Part shown: one piece after another, positions 51,601-56,396 of the stretch | Layout: each line of letters begins with the position of its first letter | Position numbering within the stretch: the first letter of the stretch is position 1 | Origin: Apostichopus japonicus | Lineage: Eukaryota; Echinodermata; Holothuroidea; Aspidochirotida; Stichopodidae | Length of the DNA: 64,000 bases | Assembly (NCBI RefSeq): GCF_037975245.1 | Contig: NC_092562.1 | Coordinates: 16,238,521 to 16,302,520 of the forward strand | Direction: 5' to 3' | Program-made: the position numbers and the translations under genes | Notes under the pieces: generated by a model | What the model was told of the DNA's origin: nothing | The model's input: only the letters and a program-made list of their open reading frames with translations | Databases searched by the model: none

Positions 51601-53627
51601 TAGGAAGGGGCCTTACCTTAATTTCTGAGGGGACATATCATGCAGTACATATCTGCAATGATAATTCAAAGCGATACTTGGCTCATTTGGCCTCTTGAAT
51701 ACATTTTATATAAAACATAATTGATCCTGCAATTTACTAATACATAAAGGTAGCACATGGAATTTGCATGAAAGTCTGCAAACTAATAATACCTGATTTG
51801 CTGAATGAAGTCAAAACAGTGGTAAACATGGTTGGATCATTTGGATTGGAATATTGGTATCTTGTTTTATTTGGCCTGACAGATGTAACTATCTCTTTAA
51901 TCTGCAAACAACTCTGTTTTGTTACATCGTAAATGTCATGTTTTTCACGATATTTTCTTTTTAAATGTTAATGTTTTCCCGTTTAGGTGTCACCAAAATA
52001 CCATCGCCATCTTTGTGGTACATGTGGCAGTTTCAATGGCGTTGGTGGCAAGCATGATGGTTTCATCGGTGCCAACAAGACTGTCTATGACCATGGTATC
52101 CAGGCAGCTGTCAGTTACCAGAATCTCACAGATAGTTGCACACCATCAGGTACTTCTTAATCTTTCCCTGTATTCCTGGAAACATAGATTAATTCCTAAG
52201 ACCGGCTGATTGTGTGAATAACGTCGTAACATCTTCCGATACTTAAATGAGCAAACGTGTGAAAGTTCTTTTGCCTATTACATCATGAGAGTCACAGTAG
52301 ACATTCAATGAAAGTCTGTTGCAATAAATGTCAACAACATTCGTCAAGACATAGGAAATTCCAACCTGGTTTGAATAATCCTTCTGGGCTGAGAATGTTC
52401 AAGTGATGAATGGATGGGGCTATTCATGAACTGATTCAACAATCCAGGAGTAAAAAATATACATCTTTCCAGCCAAGAGTATTACTTTCAATACGAATAA
52501 GACACTTTCATGCAGTGGTGGATCTAGAATTTCTTGCAAGGAAGGGTCATGAAGACAAGCATCAGTAGTGATCAAAATTAATACTGCTGAAATAGCAGTT
52601 ATAAGGAAACTCTGGTAAGGTGTGAAGAATGACAACACACACATATGCTAAAAAGTTCTTTTTTTCTCCTCACATGTGAACCTTGTTTGAACAAAGTTTA
52701 ATGTTTGCAGGTAATGTTTAGCGGGGAAAAAAAGAGTCAGGAGTGCCAGGCTCCTTCTCCAGATCAGCTCAGGTTTTAATCAGCAATTGAACTAAAAGGG
52801 TACTAATATTTGTATGGTATATTTTACGTAGCCAGCTGGATAGATAGATAGCTAAATGGGCATCTCAACACAAATGTTCAAGCTAGCAAGATTTTCAGTT
52901 ATTGACCAACATTAGGTGCAGTCATAGGCCTGCAGTCAGTATACTGTTTAACATTCTCAGCAATATATCAATATGGGTCATGATACCATGACAAGTGTGA
53001 CACATACCTTAAAGATATTATTTACCAATTTTTCCCCAAAATTTTCTCATTCAAAGTGAAGAAGGAGAAACTCTTGTATCAAACTGAGTATCTAGTGTCT
53101 GCTAATCTGAAGAAGGTTCTGTCAGTAATCAAAACAAAAATAAATTAATCACTAAGCAGGACCATTAAACAGGGGAAGCTGTCTACTAACTGATTTTTGT
53201 AAAGCTTCCATTCTTTACATTGTATAGCTTCATATTTCATTAATATCCATGATCTTCAAATTGCAAATTGATTATCCATGAAAAAAGGATCAATCGATCA
53301 ATTAAACCCATTTCTTTAGGTTGGTACTTACATCATGAATATTCATGATCTACACATTGCAATTGATTATTCATGAAGAAAGGATTGATGGATTCACTAA
53401 CTTTGTTCAATTATTTTGATCTTAAATCCATTTCTTTAGGCTGCAACTTACACTTGGCAACTCTTGCACAGGATGAGTGTACCTCTATCAGCAATTGGCC
53501 ACAGTGTACCGAATCTTGCAGTAGCTCCACATCTGTCTCTCAAAAGATGAAGATGATCTGCACGATCAACGAGAGGAAATTACGTAGACTGAAGACAAAT
53601 TCCATACAGACAAGCTGCACCCCTTAG
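7985..53627 (+). CDS. Vitellogenin (gene span, 34 recognised coding exons)
   Basis: Yolk precursor lipoprotein, secreted and taken up by oocytes, where it is cut into lipovitellins. The joined exons give about 1,846 residues, in the normal range for the family. Order: signal peptide (1-20), Vitellogenin_N/LPD_N lipid-transfer module (about 25-735, with the hallmark WSLNIKKGILSIF at about 136-148), further lipid-binding region (about 735-1011), Ser-rich phosvitin-like exon (1012-1273), light-chain-like region, and a C-terminal von Willebrand D domain with TFD, CYHL and CGTCGSFNG. All splice sites are GT-AG and all phases agree except exon 16 (phase 0) to exon 17 (needs phase 1), where a small exon is unseen or the frame is damaged. 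The other exons are intact, so I treat it as functional. Introns carry many mobile elements. Family assignment is very secure; individual exon edges were read by eye. Confidence 0.95.
8130..8290 (-). mobile_element. CR1-like non-LTR retrotransposon 3' end
   Basis: This block (GGACACT-AAGTCCC-ATCAAGGACCCTATA, then ACAGACCCGATTACA) is homologous to 63,300-63,400, where the same sequence adjoins a reverse-transcriptase C-terminus. The element reads on the - strand. Its 3' end is marked by (TTTAG)n at 8142-8160, equal to a (CTAAA)n tail on the element strand. Confidence 0.75.
9000..9016 (+). repeat. Poly(G) tract
   Basis: A run of about 15 G inside vitellogenin intron 1. It has G-quadruplex potential but is probably just a homopolymer. 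Confidence 0.8.
9175..9600. repeat. Degenerate tandem repeat with GAGGTAAAACGTCGAA-like units
   Basis: Decayed copies of a short unit (GAGGTAAAAC-x-TCGAA-x-x-TT) recur every two or three dozen bases, for example near 9233-9249, 9298-9312, 9337-9355 and 9500-9527. It lies in vitellogenin intron 1. The open frames across it are by-products. Confidence 0.6.
10702..10737 (+). CDS. Vitellogenin exon 2 (signal peptide C-half)
   Basis: After TCTCTCCTCAG it reads CIPLTLVADPSE and ends GAA G|GTAAGT. The phase is 1 on both sides and joins exons 1 and 3 without a break. Cleavage is likely near LTLVA/DPSE. The exon is only 36 nt. Confidence 0.85.
11195..11281 (+). repeat. Purine-rich G/A tract
   Basis: GGAAGG repeats with two long G runs (about 9 and 16 G) form a nearly homopurine strand of about 85 bp in intron 2. 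It is capable of triplex or quadruplex structure. Confidence 0.75.
11570..11642 (+). mobile_element. CR1-like 3'-end fragment, + orientation
   Basis: AGGGTCCTTGATAGGGATCT followed by a degenerate (CTGAA/CTAAA)n tail is the reverse complement of the blocks at 8.1 and 63.3 kb. It is a short 5'-truncated copy in vitellogenin intron 2. Confidence 0.65.
13316..13452 (+). CDS. Vitellogenin exon 3 (start of LPD_N)
   Basis: Residues about 25-70. TLTYSYQGQVLTGVEG is the usual start of the lipid-transfer N-sheet. Phase 1 in, 0 out; donor CAG|GTTTGT. It ends just upstream of a SINE insertion. Confidence 0.93.
13513..13840 (-). mobile_element. tRNA-derived SINE
   Basis: On the - strand the element starts near 13840 with a tRNA-like head. 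It has an A-box-like TGGCCAATTGG (13820-13830) and a perfect B box GGTTCGATTCC (13776-13786), then a unique body. The tail contains AAAGCGCTTTGAGACC and GCGCTATATAAA and ends in an (ATT)n run at 13513-13530. It sits 60 bp after vitellogenin exon 3. It is a retroelement rather than a tRNA gene, because the cloverleaf is not complete. Confidence 0.85.
13841..13875. repeat. Two tandem copies of a 17-bp unit
   Basis: ACTACAGTACAACAAAA is repeated twice directly beside the 5' end of the SINE. It may be a duplication arising at insertion or a separate slippage event. Confidence 0.6.
14880..14940. repeat. Compound microsatellite (GACA)n/(GA)n
   Basis: GACA repeats followed by a GA run, in vitellogenin intron 3. 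Confidence 0.85.
15925..16105. repeat. Minisatellite, three copies of about 60-75 bp
   Basis: CTTCAACAT-TTACTGTTA-TTTATGTT-TTTGACTGGAACAGGGGA-GATACA occurs three times with small indels in vitellogenin intron 3. The middle copy has an extra TGTGCCTGG segment. Confidence 0.8.
16823..16981 (+). CDS. Vitellogenin exon 4 (LPD_N)
   Basis: Residues about 71-123, phase 0 on both sides. The acceptor is a long T-rich tract then TTTTCTCAG; the donor is AAT|GTAAGA. It contains SDLWVELGGQ and LSIVTVFDRED of the N-sheet. Confidence 0.93.
17289..17641. mobile_element. TTAA-flanked MITE
   Basis: A 353-bp element between TTAA (17285-17288) and TTAA (17642-17645). Its imperfect inverted ends share TGAAGACTC plus flanking bases (AGGCATTGAAGACTCGC against ATGGTGTGAAGACTCACGC). 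TTAA duplication suggests Kolobok or piggyBac mobilisation. It lies in vitellogenin intron 4. Confidence 0.7.
18314..18430 (+). CDS. Vitellogenin exon 5 (LPD_N hallmark)
   Basis: Residues about 124-162, phase 0. EPVWSLNIKKGILSIF is the most typical segment of vitellogenins and other large lipid-transfer proteins, where a similar W-x-x-N-I-K-R-G-I-L motif occurs. Donor GAG|GTATGT. Confidence 0.96.
19622..19676 (+). CDS. Vitellogenin exon 6
   Basis: Residues about 163-180, reading VGIHGNCSSIYNIRASDK. Phase 0 in, 1 out; donor AAG G|GTGAGT. In family members the Cys here pairs with one in the next exon. Confidence 0.9.
20095..20116. repeat. (TA)n microsatellite
   Basis: A short TA run in vitellogenin intron 6. 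Confidence 0.85.
21604..21786. repeat. 13-bp tandem repeat TTATACAGTGATG
   Basis: About a dozen imperfect copies of TTATACAGTGATG (variants GTAATG, GTGACC) lie in vitellogenin intron 6. Confidence 0.85.
21910..22040. repeat. AGCATGC-rich tandem repeat
   Basis: Overlapping copies of GCATGCAG-x-GAGCATGC and a duplicated AGCATGATGTTAGCATGCAG unit. The open frames on both strands here come from this repeat. Confidence 0.75.
22208..22353 (+). CDS. Vitellogenin exon 7
   Basis: Residues about 181-229, phase 1 in, 0 out. FINKVWDLQNCPDRSK matches the LPD_N segment in which a Cys follows K-x-x-D/N-L. Acceptor TATTCAG, donor CAG|GTTGGT. Confidence 0.93.
23085..23206 (+). CDS. Vitellogenin exon 8
   Basis: Residues about 230-270, phase 0 in, 2 out. 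It encodes AAFKVEKDKHW and VNGVHEFRPFSRAGKS; the second matches the family's 'a-x-E-x-H-x-F-x-P-F' strand. Donor CAG|GTAATT. Confidence 0.92.
23805..23970 (+). CDS. Vitellogenin exon 9
   Basis: Residues about 270-325, phase 2 in, 0 out. SQKLTFVEK is typical of the end of the N-sheet (x-x-L-x-L). The rest is charged and marks the linker into the helical domain. Donor GAG|GTAGGA. Confidence 0.92.
24465..24915. repeat. Degenerate CTGTGCTGGGCTG-type repeat
   Basis: GGGCTGTGCTG, TGACTGGG and similar words recur irregularly for about 450 bp in vitellogenin intron 9. This looks like an old, diverged minisatellite. Confidence 0.6.
24989..25173 (+). CDS. Vitellogenin exon 10 (start of helical domain)
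   Basis: Residues about 326-387, phase 0 in, 2 out. SEFILLIQKLRQITNEEV starts the alpha-helical region. The junction with exon 11 encodes KKRRE, a basic cluster that could be protease-sensitive, though this is not a usual vitellogenin cleavage position. Confidence 0.93.
25214..25250. repeat. (CAAT)n microsatellite
   Basis: A TCAATCAATCAATCAGTCAG run in intron 10. A smaller copy follows near 25350. Confidence 0.85.
25478..25643 (+). CDS. Vitellogenin exon 11 (helical domain)
   Basis: Residues about 387-442, phase 2 in, 0 out. EDALVVASTFVSMSHI and GERAAWMLTSLAYSRP match the helical-repeat pattern 'dAl...G T..a...i..li' of the family. Donor CTG|GTAAAA. Confidence 0.94.
26629..26778 (+). CDS. 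Vitellogenin exon 12 (helical domain)
   Basis: Residues about 443-492, phase 0. It reads LSFGSLVDAVC and ASCPEKENQFI, matching the 'l.yGSlv...C' segment of LPD_N. Acceptor TTCGGTAG, donor CAG|GTATTT. Confidence 0.93.
26841..27211. mobile_element. hAT-type MITE, family A copy 1
   Basis: A 371-bp element starting CAGTGGTGGAGC and ending GCTCCGCCACTG, closely similar end to end to the copy at 37,254. It lacks about 45 bp present in that copy. Flanks read CTGGTCAT (five bases before the start) and CTGGTCCT (immediately after the end), a probable 7/8-matching target duplication. It lies in vitellogenin intron 12. Confidence 0.85.
27226..28958. mobile_element. Non-autonomous hAT-type element, 1.73 kb
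   Basis: It is flanked by identical octamers CTTACTGG (27218-27225 and 28959-28966). The ends are inverted TA(A/G)GCTTGCACGGT. Both ends carry subterminal AACCGGTTTTTTC-type words, as hAT transposases use for binding. The interior has no recognisable transposase, so it is an internally replaced or decayed derivative. It sits 14 bp from the family A copy, in vitellogenin intron 12. Confidence 0.88.
28182..28355. repeat. 55-60-bp tandem repeat inside the hAT-type element
   Basis: Three copies of GTGATTGTTCTA-TGTTACTTGT-TGCATCTTAGTTGTTAAACT ending in a C run of variable length (6 to 13). Confidence 0.9.
29195..29395 (+). CDS. Vitellogenin exon 13 (helical domain)
   Basis: Residues about 493-559, phase 0. 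LFIKASGNAGNIRESQIPEL corresponds to the family's 'laLkalGNaghp.si..l' repeat. Donor ACG|GTATGT. The intron before it holds two adjacent hAT-type insertions. Confidence 0.95.
30368..30579 (+). CDS. Vitellogenin exon 14 (helical domain)
   Basis: Residues about 560-630, phase 0 in, 2 out. EIRMAACYMLMESHPS and EEKDPQVASFSYSHIKS are strongly typical of LPD_N ('E.Ri.A...l....P' and 'E....va.f..s.l.sl'). Donor AAC|GTAAGT. Confidence 0.96.
30993..31138. mobile_element. 146-bp inverted-repeat element with CATC duplication
   Basis: The ends form 34-bp inverted repeats with one mismatch (outer part TGTAACAGGCACATAAG). They are flanked on both sides by CATC (30989-30992 and 31139-31142). The middle is only about 80 bp. 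It is a foldback MITE whose superfamily I cannot name. It lies in vitellogenin intron 14, about 105 bp before exon 15. Confidence 0.85.
31244..31332 (+). CDS. Vitellogenin exon 15
   Basis: Residues about 630-659, phase 2 in, 1 out. It reads IAQNALDLIGDRVYPIL. Acceptor CTCTTCAG, donor GAA C|GTAAGT. Confidence 0.9.
32232..32452 (+). CDS. Vitellogenin exon 16
   Basis: Residues about 660-733, phase 1 in, 0 out. It contains LRSGVTLNMMYALNHSLPIA and LKISTSILHYFLN, where family members have a similar 'yp.s.s..l..n..g...n..es' region. The donor CAG|GTGAGA is strong, yet the next visible exon needs a phase-1 partner. Confidence 0.92.
32513..32662. repeat. T/A-rich tract bounded by an 18-bp direct repeat
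   Basis: TTAATAATCTTAGAAATG occurs at both ends of a stretch made almost only of TTTTAATTTTTAG-like words. It lies in intron 16, where the vitellogenin phase conflict occurs. Confidence 0.75.
33377..33438 (+). CDS. Vitellogenin exon 17 (phase conflict with exon 16)
   Basis: The frame DTLITMAIYISFNGND matches the family's 'a...kifG.ei.f' segment and joins exon 18 in phase 0. The acceptor TTAATAATTTGTTAG leaves two bases before the first full codon, so a phase-1 donor is needed, but exon 16 ends in phase 0. A short unseen exon of length 3n+1 would repair it. One weak candidate is 32640-32667 (28 nt), but it sits in repetitive AT-rich DNA. Confidence 0.75.
33581..33713 (+). CDS. Vitellogenin exon 18
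   Basis: Residues about 754-798, phase 0 in, 1 out. It reads FGINPEKFIQDAPSLSVYLK. Acceptor TCTTCCACAG, donor ATT T|GTAAGT. Confidence 0.88.
34128..34317 (+). CDS. Vitellogenin exon 19
   Basis: Residues about 798-861, phase 1 in, 2 out. It contains SNRAPKMQKLLSLGEGDLTV and GIPLSLNVSTAASVAISANL, resembling the 'PT.lG.Pl......a....i.g.l' segment of lipovitellin. Donor AAG|GTGACT. Confidence 0.93.
35143..35374 (+). CDS. Vitellogenin exon 20
   Basis: Residues about 861-939, phase 2 in, 0 out. It contains VSVMLESILSSHITSIIKSG and the 'p.kqeLl.lrs.p' match NPKQELLGLRSHPY. Donor GGG|GTACGT. Confidence 0.94.
35965..36048 (+). CDS. Vitellogenin exon 21
   Basis: A 28-codon, phase 0/0 exon encoding GGSALSKYEASELTSEKC. 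Acceptor GCAATAAAG, donor AAG|GTAAGC. It is short and weakly conserved but in frame with both neighbours. Confidence 0.85.
36712..36846 (+). CDS. Vitellogenin exon 22
   Basis: A 45-codon, phase 0/0 exon. KYEGVHLNISDSYIQDGRG includes an N-glycosylation sequon (NIS). It is the last exon before the serine-rich one. Donor CAC|GTAAGT. Confidence 0.87.
36903..36938. repeat. (CTT)n microsatellite
   Basis: A TTCTTCTTC run in vitellogenin intron 22. Confidence 0.88.
37254..37673. mobile_element. hAT-type MITE, family A copy 2, perfect 8-bp duplication
   Basis: A 420-bp element starting CAGTGGCGGAGC and ending GCTACGCCATTG, flanked by identical GAATGGGC octamers (37246-37253 and 37674-37681). It is homologous throughout to 26,841-27,211 apart from about 45 extra bases around 37,417-37,470. 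It has no coding capacity and lies in vitellogenin intron 22. Confidence 0.93.
38132..38917 (+). CDS. Vitellogenin exon 23 (Ser-rich, phosvitin-like)
   Basis: A 262-codon exon, by far the largest, phase 0/0 (acceptor GCTTCTGTAG, donor AAT|GTAAGT). It has two Ser-dominated blocks. The first (about codons 30-95) has runs of Ser broken by Asp, Gly and His. The second (38636-38786) is a 15-bp tandem repeat encoding SSSDH about ten times with drift. A non-repetitive linker with ALVGVLWNYFFPAE separates them. Ser followed by acidic residues suggests heavy phosphorylation by secretory-pathway kinases (inferred). Its place between heavy- and light-chain-like regions matches vertebrate phosvitin rather than the N-terminal polyserine of insect vitellogenins. 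Confidence 0.95.
38636..38786 (+). repeat. 15-bp coding repeat (Ser-Ser-Ser-Asp-His)
   Basis: In-frame tandem copies of a unit like AGTTCCAGCGATCAT run inside vitellogenin exon 23, with substitutions giving K, R, G or F in single units. The period is a multiple of three, so copy-number changes keep the frame. Confidence 0.93.
39550..39742. repeat. (GAT)n/(GGTGAT)n microsatellite
   Basis: About 190 bp of GAT triplets with an inner GGTGAT block, in vitellogenin intron 23. The poly-Asp, poly-Met and poly-His frames across it are artefacts. Confidence 0.97.
39958..40107 (+). CDS. Vitellogenin exon 24
   Basis: 50 codons, phase 0/0, beginning LTTVGDAPGQNHTTLMS and including an NHT sequon. Acceptor TCCTCTCCAG. 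The donor AGG|GTTAGT is slightly off consensus. It precedes the 1-kb minisatellite in intron 24. Confidence 0.87.
40381..41410. repeat. Large minisatellite with higher-order structure
   Basis: About 20 tandem copies of a 34-49-bp unit like GTCTGGGTCATTTCAGGACA-GATATTACCCTCTCATAATC-TGTGGAA. Shortened units lacking the TCTGTGGAA part recur in the same order, giving blocks that repeat at about 225 bp and again at about 309 bp. It fills most of vitellogenin intron 24. Each unit contains a CATTTCAG acceptor-like word. Confidence 0.95.
41439..41567 (+). CDS. Vitellogenin exon 25
   Basis: 43 codons, phase 0/0. It reads MLCAQSALELPDPNQ and LASQWGRSCEEDQKVMYK; the 'W...C' pair is typical of the light-chain region. 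Donor AAG|GTTGGT. Intron 25 holds the 3.16-kb TTAA element. Confidence 0.9.
42856..43740 (+). pseudogene. Decayed gene with P2X7 C-terminal (ballast) domain-like exon
   Basis: The first exon starts at an ATG (MADPEPNAATEVQ), is broken by stops, and continues as EVLEPYQFEPVKRAE to the donor GTG|GTAAGA at 43130/43131. A later exon starts at 43557 after TTTTTTCCCAG and reads RYRYIAYG, then a TGA where Trp is expected, then RVVLPSCAVQRIR and FPANGHYTGLK, ending in TAA (43738). The pattern LPSC-x-x-x-x-IR-x-x-FP-x-x-G-x-Y-x-G matches the end of the P2X7 cytoplasmic ballast domain and its stand-alone invertebrate relatives. The middle Cys-rich segment was not found. Confidence 0.75.
45120..45328 (-). 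pseudogene. Decayed THAP domain
   Basis: On the - strand, MPVRCVVGAA is followed by stops, then HG-(stop where Trp is expected)-RTKKNTAIMTKLV, ADFTGPSQYAA and, after a frameshift, SEHFTEAYYDPS. This is the THAP order C-x-V-x-G, W, 'R-x-DF-x-P' and CSxHF. It is inactive because of stops and the frameshift. THAP domains are the DNA-binding part of P-element and Kolobok transposases. Confidence 0.72.
46006..46179 (+). CDS. Vitellogenin exon 26
   Basis: 58 codons, phase 0/0. It starts LKIENGLAAPGSAPAVLPLE and holds two Cys (EQECELH, DECLAAD). Acceptor ATCCTTCCAG, donor GGG|GTAATG. Confidence 0.88.
46883..46993 (+). CDS. Vitellogenin exon 27
   Basis: 37 codons, phase 0/0. It reads IESRWKGGYYAALNLLKKVY. 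Acceptor TTATTAACAG, donor AAG|GTAAGA. Confidence 0.88.
47327..47486 (+). CDS. Vitellogenin exon 28
   Basis: Residues about 1462-1515, phase 0 in, 1 out. It contains VLFTRMPLPFDFPVYNYNHQ, resembling the hydrophobic, proline-rich stretch just before the von Willebrand D domain. Donor TAT G|GTGAGT. Confidence 0.92.
48335..48498 (+). CDS. Vitellogenin exon 29 (start of vWD domain)
   Basis: Phase 1 in, 0 out. GKCRVTYNGQIITFDEAKF and LTSCYHLIAEDCS carry the vWD signature C-x-V, TFD and CYHL-x-x-DC. Acceptor CCTCTTTAG, donor AAG|GTACAG. Confidence 0.96.
48887..49117 (+). CDS. Vitellogenin exon 30 (vWD, with insertion)
   Basis: 77 codons, phase 0/0. The first half (DLLVYVKGTKVEV, LEVHIEGTTY) follows the vWD fold with its 'V.v.g' strands. 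The second half is Lys/Ser-rich (KPKVKGGKSLLRLQKAKREW) and does not match the domain. It begins an insertion that continues in exon 31. Confidence 0.92.
49299..49443 (+). CDS. Vitellogenin exon 31 (insertion inside vWD)
   Basis: Phase 0 in, 1 out. It reads SSDFTSAFSDALSFSRDVDR and later NFTSKMTKTQEAPT, polar and charged with one NFT sequon and no Cys. It separates the two halves of the vWD domain. Donor ACA G|GTAACA. The following intron contains a TTAA-flanked MITE. Confidence 0.88.
49469..50083. mobile_element. TTAA-flanked MITE with central hairpin
   Basis: A 615-bp element between TTAA (49465-49468) and TTAA (50084-50087). Its inverted ends are AGCAGCATTTTGCGT, continuing imperfectly through TTTTCTA-x-x-ATTTT. 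Near its middle CCAGGGAGTTG-cataa-CAACTCCCTGG forms an 11-bp stem. It lies in vitellogenin intron 31, inside the gap between the two halves of the vWD coding sequence. Confidence 0.88.
50916..51022 (+). CDS. Vitellogenin exon 32 (vWD resumes)
   Basis: Phase 1 in, 0 out. LVGLNLRFDGKNIIVQ is the vWD strand pair just before the CGLCG motif. Acceptor TTTCTCCAG, donor CAG|GTATTA. Confidence 0.94.
51987..52149 (+). CDS. Vitellogenin exon 33 (CGTCG motif)
   Basis: Phase 0 in, 1 out. It reads YHRHLCGTCGSFNGVGGKHD, the vitellogenin/vWD CGxCG-x-x-NG signature with Thr at the variable position. Acceptor CCCGTTTAG, donor TCA G|GTACTT. Confidence 0.97.
52515..52545 (+). mobile_element. Possible solo transposon end (CAGTGGTGGATCTAGA)
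   Basis: CAGTGGTGGATCTAGAATTT resembles a hAT-type terminus. No matching inverted end was found nearby, so this may be a fragment or chance. Confidence 0.3.
53235..53455. repeat. 120-bp tandem duplication covering the last intron's acceptor
   Basis: Two diverged copies of CAT-ATTGCAAATTGATTAT-CATGAA-AAAGGAT ... CCATTTCTTTAGG lie in tandem, with their AG acceptors exactly 120 bp apart (53319 and 53439). Only the downstream one leads into open coding sequence. Confidence 0.82.
53440..53627 (+). CDS. Vitellogenin exon 34 (C-terminus and stop)
   Basis: Phase 1 in. The Cys-rich tail GCNLHLATLAQDEC, WPQCTESC, KMICTI and TSCTP ends in TAG (53625-53627). The acceptor ATTTCTTTAG is also present as a decoy exactly 120 bp upstream, within a local duplication. 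Confidence 0.92.
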
Positions 53628-54144
53628 ATGAACCAACTCTGATCATAAGAGACTTGCCATCGTTACCATCTCTGCTTCTGTTGCTTTTATGAGTCATCCC
53701 TTTGTCTCTTTCTCTAGTATGCTTTTGTTTCTATCTCGATTCTGATGCATTTTTGAAAGCTGAAATTTGATATTCAAAGAAATTTGAGGCATTTTGCAAC
53801 AATTATTAAGGTTTCTATATCCGATCTGGTTTTAATATATACTTGCTCATCTTTTAAGCTATTAAGATGTTTAATGCTCCTTTGTTTTAAGGCAAAACAA
53901 TGATGACATCAGCTTCTCTGTTTCAAGTCTAATCCTTGGTTCTAAAACTTATAATTCCTCCTGCTGTATTTATAATTTATTCAATATACCACCACAGCAC
54001 TGAATTTGCAAAATTTTTCTTTTTTCCTTTGCTGCTATGAAACTTATGGAAATATTCTGCATGGATATTGTGCTTTTATGTTAAATATTACAAAGAATAA
54101 TAATCAGATTTCAACTGTTTGAAGGAGAAGTCTGCCACAATAAA
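53628..54144 (+). terminator. Vitellogenin 3' UTR and probable poly(A) signal
   Basis: About 510 bp of AT-rich sequence follows the stop and ends at AATAAA (54139-54144). The next reading on the opposite strand starts 2 kb away. The end point is inferred from the hexamer only. Confidence 0.5.
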
Positions 54145-56216
54145 GCTAGGTATTTACAATTTATCTGTACCTGTAGCAAGCAAGTGCTGCCTAGTATTCC
54201 AAAGTAAAGTATAATTTATTTTTTTCCTCTAATTTTTTAATGACATGCCAGCTTTTCTGCTATAATTTAATACCTATTGTTAAAAAAAACACCATTTATG
54301 TTTTTGTATTTTACTTCAAAATTTGTGAGAATTAAGAAGAATTAAATCCAATTTTAGATTTTTGTCATTTGGAGCAACAAAAATCAGCAGAAGTTTAACA
54401 TACTTTAAAAACAATTTATGTGAAGAAAAAATATGTAAGCAAATGCAAGAATGTATCATCTTTACTCAAATTTAAAACATGCAGTAAACCCTGTCCCCCC
54501 CCCCCCCCCAGTAATGAAATGTCAAATTTTGCATTTTCTCTTGATAATTTGGAGGTCAATTTGCAGGGAATATGTGCAATGGATTTTCATTATAAAGGTA
54601 TTTGTTGCTAAATTGATCAATGACCCCTGCCTGGATTTTTATAACCTATAGCGAGACTAGTACAGGGTAAAAGTTGTGTAAAAACAGCAGTTTAAGATAA
54701 TTTTATTTTAAGATAACAATAACAAAAACTGTTTATCGTGGTCCTAAATTTAAAAGTGATCTTTAGTACTTTATTTTAAAGACCATGCATTGCTTCTGGT
54801 GCTTACTGCTTGATTTAAAGTCTGCTGCACTAAAACAAAACATTTATGAAGTAAATTCTGCATATTTTGTCTTTATAGATGGACATTTAATATGATTAAT
54901 TGCTCATTTCTTATATCCTCTTTTAAACAAATTGACATAAATATATGCAACCAATCTCAACAGTCTCAGTTGTCATTGAATTGTTTGTTTTTGATCTTTA
55001 TTATATTTTATTGCAATTGAATTATTTAGTTTGATTTTAACTTTAGGTCCTTGCTAAGTCAAACATGCAAGGGCTATTACTGCAGACAGCTGTCTATAGT
55101 GAAGCAAGATTGCAAGAGTCCATGATGTGGGTGCATAACCAGTTTTATTGGGAGGGAGAGAGTTTGAAGTACCTCACTATGCACCTTGCTAAATGGTAAT
55201 TTATAGTCAACTGGTGTGTTGGGGATATATCAGAGTATGGGGGGGGGGGGTGGGGGGGAGAGAGGGAGGAAGGGGTTTTGACCTCATCTACCCTGTGTGG
55301 CTTTGCAGTTGGTATCTTTTGAATTTCATCTACATCAAGGTGTAACATAAATGTGCCATAATCAAATGCAACCCCTAATAATTCTGATAGCTGGGACAAA
55401 ATAATAGTTCAAAGAAATTGTTATACATGTCCATCAATGTTTGGTTAGATATTGGTTACATATCAATCTTATTACACATATCTGACATATGTAAAGCAAC
55501 ACAGCTAGCATTATATTTAACACTGGCATTCTGATTGGAGTTACAACAAAATTAAACATGCATCCAATTAAGTGTATTGATTGTTAAAAAACAAAGAATG
55601 GGAAATCTTGTATTGTTGTTTGACATTTATGTTGCTCTCAATAGGGTAAAGAATAATATGTTAGTGATATGGTGAACATTTTGAGATACCTTTACACCCA
55701 AGATGGAGCCTGGGCACAAAAAAAGAAGAAATTTAATATATACATATATATATATGTATACATATATACATACATAAATATATATGTTTATACAGATAGT
55801 GGAACCAGAGAATGCAGAATTACATATCCTGCATTCTAATAACAAGCTTTCCTGGAGTGGAGTTGCTCAAAAGCAAATAGGACCTTGCATACCATGTAAC
55901 CAGGGATCACACCCCATCTCAAAAATTTAAGGAAATAAAGGTAGGAAATTAACAGCAACTGAAGAAGAATTGCAGGCTACGAAAGATTTTGTTTCATTCA
56001 CATGGCTATCTACCTGCTGATAGTCATCAAAATGCTTCTTTCTGTGTGAGAAATCTTAACATTTTTAAAATCTATAACAGGCATAACATTTAGAAGCAAG
56101 AATATCCTAGAGTTATCAAATTTTTTATGTTCACAATAGTTGATCAGTTCTTTAAACTAATAACTTGGCAATTGGTATAGCGTCCAGGTTAAATTCATAG
56201 TTCATTAACAACATTT
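54145..56216. other. Spacer between two convergent genes
   Basis: AT-rich DNA with a C run (54496-54509), a G-rich/GGGAGAGAGG purine tract (55238-55275) and a TA/CATA microsatellite (55738-55797). I see no exon. Part must be the 3' UTR of the SYCE2-like gene on the - strand. Confidence 0.5.
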
Positions 56217-56396
56217 TCAATGTATTTCTTTGTATAATGCACCCAAGGAAACTCTAAACTGGTCCAGTTCTAGCTCTAGTTTGGCAATGCGGTCTAAGGT
56301 AGCAAAGAGCTCCTGTAGTTTGTCCTGCAGCTGTTTACCGTTCCGTTCATAGAGAACAAAAACGTTTTGTTCCACCATGCTGTATGCATTGGAAGC
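56217..56396 (-). CDS. SYCE2-like, last coding exon
   Basis: On the - strand, after CTTTTCTTTTACAG, 59 codons and TGA. The exon reads ASNAYSMVEQNVFVLYE, LQDKLQELFATLDRIAKLE and SLGALYKEIH. It aligns with the end of the SYCE2 coiled coil (a KLQEF-x-x-x-x-x-KI-x-x-LE-x-EL pattern then VYKDL), the part that packs with TEX12 in vertebrates. Phase 0 in. Confidence 0.78.
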   Translation of the reverse strand, partial: ASNAYSMVEQNVFVLYERNGKQLQDKLQELFATLDRIAKLELELDQFRVSLGALYKEIH

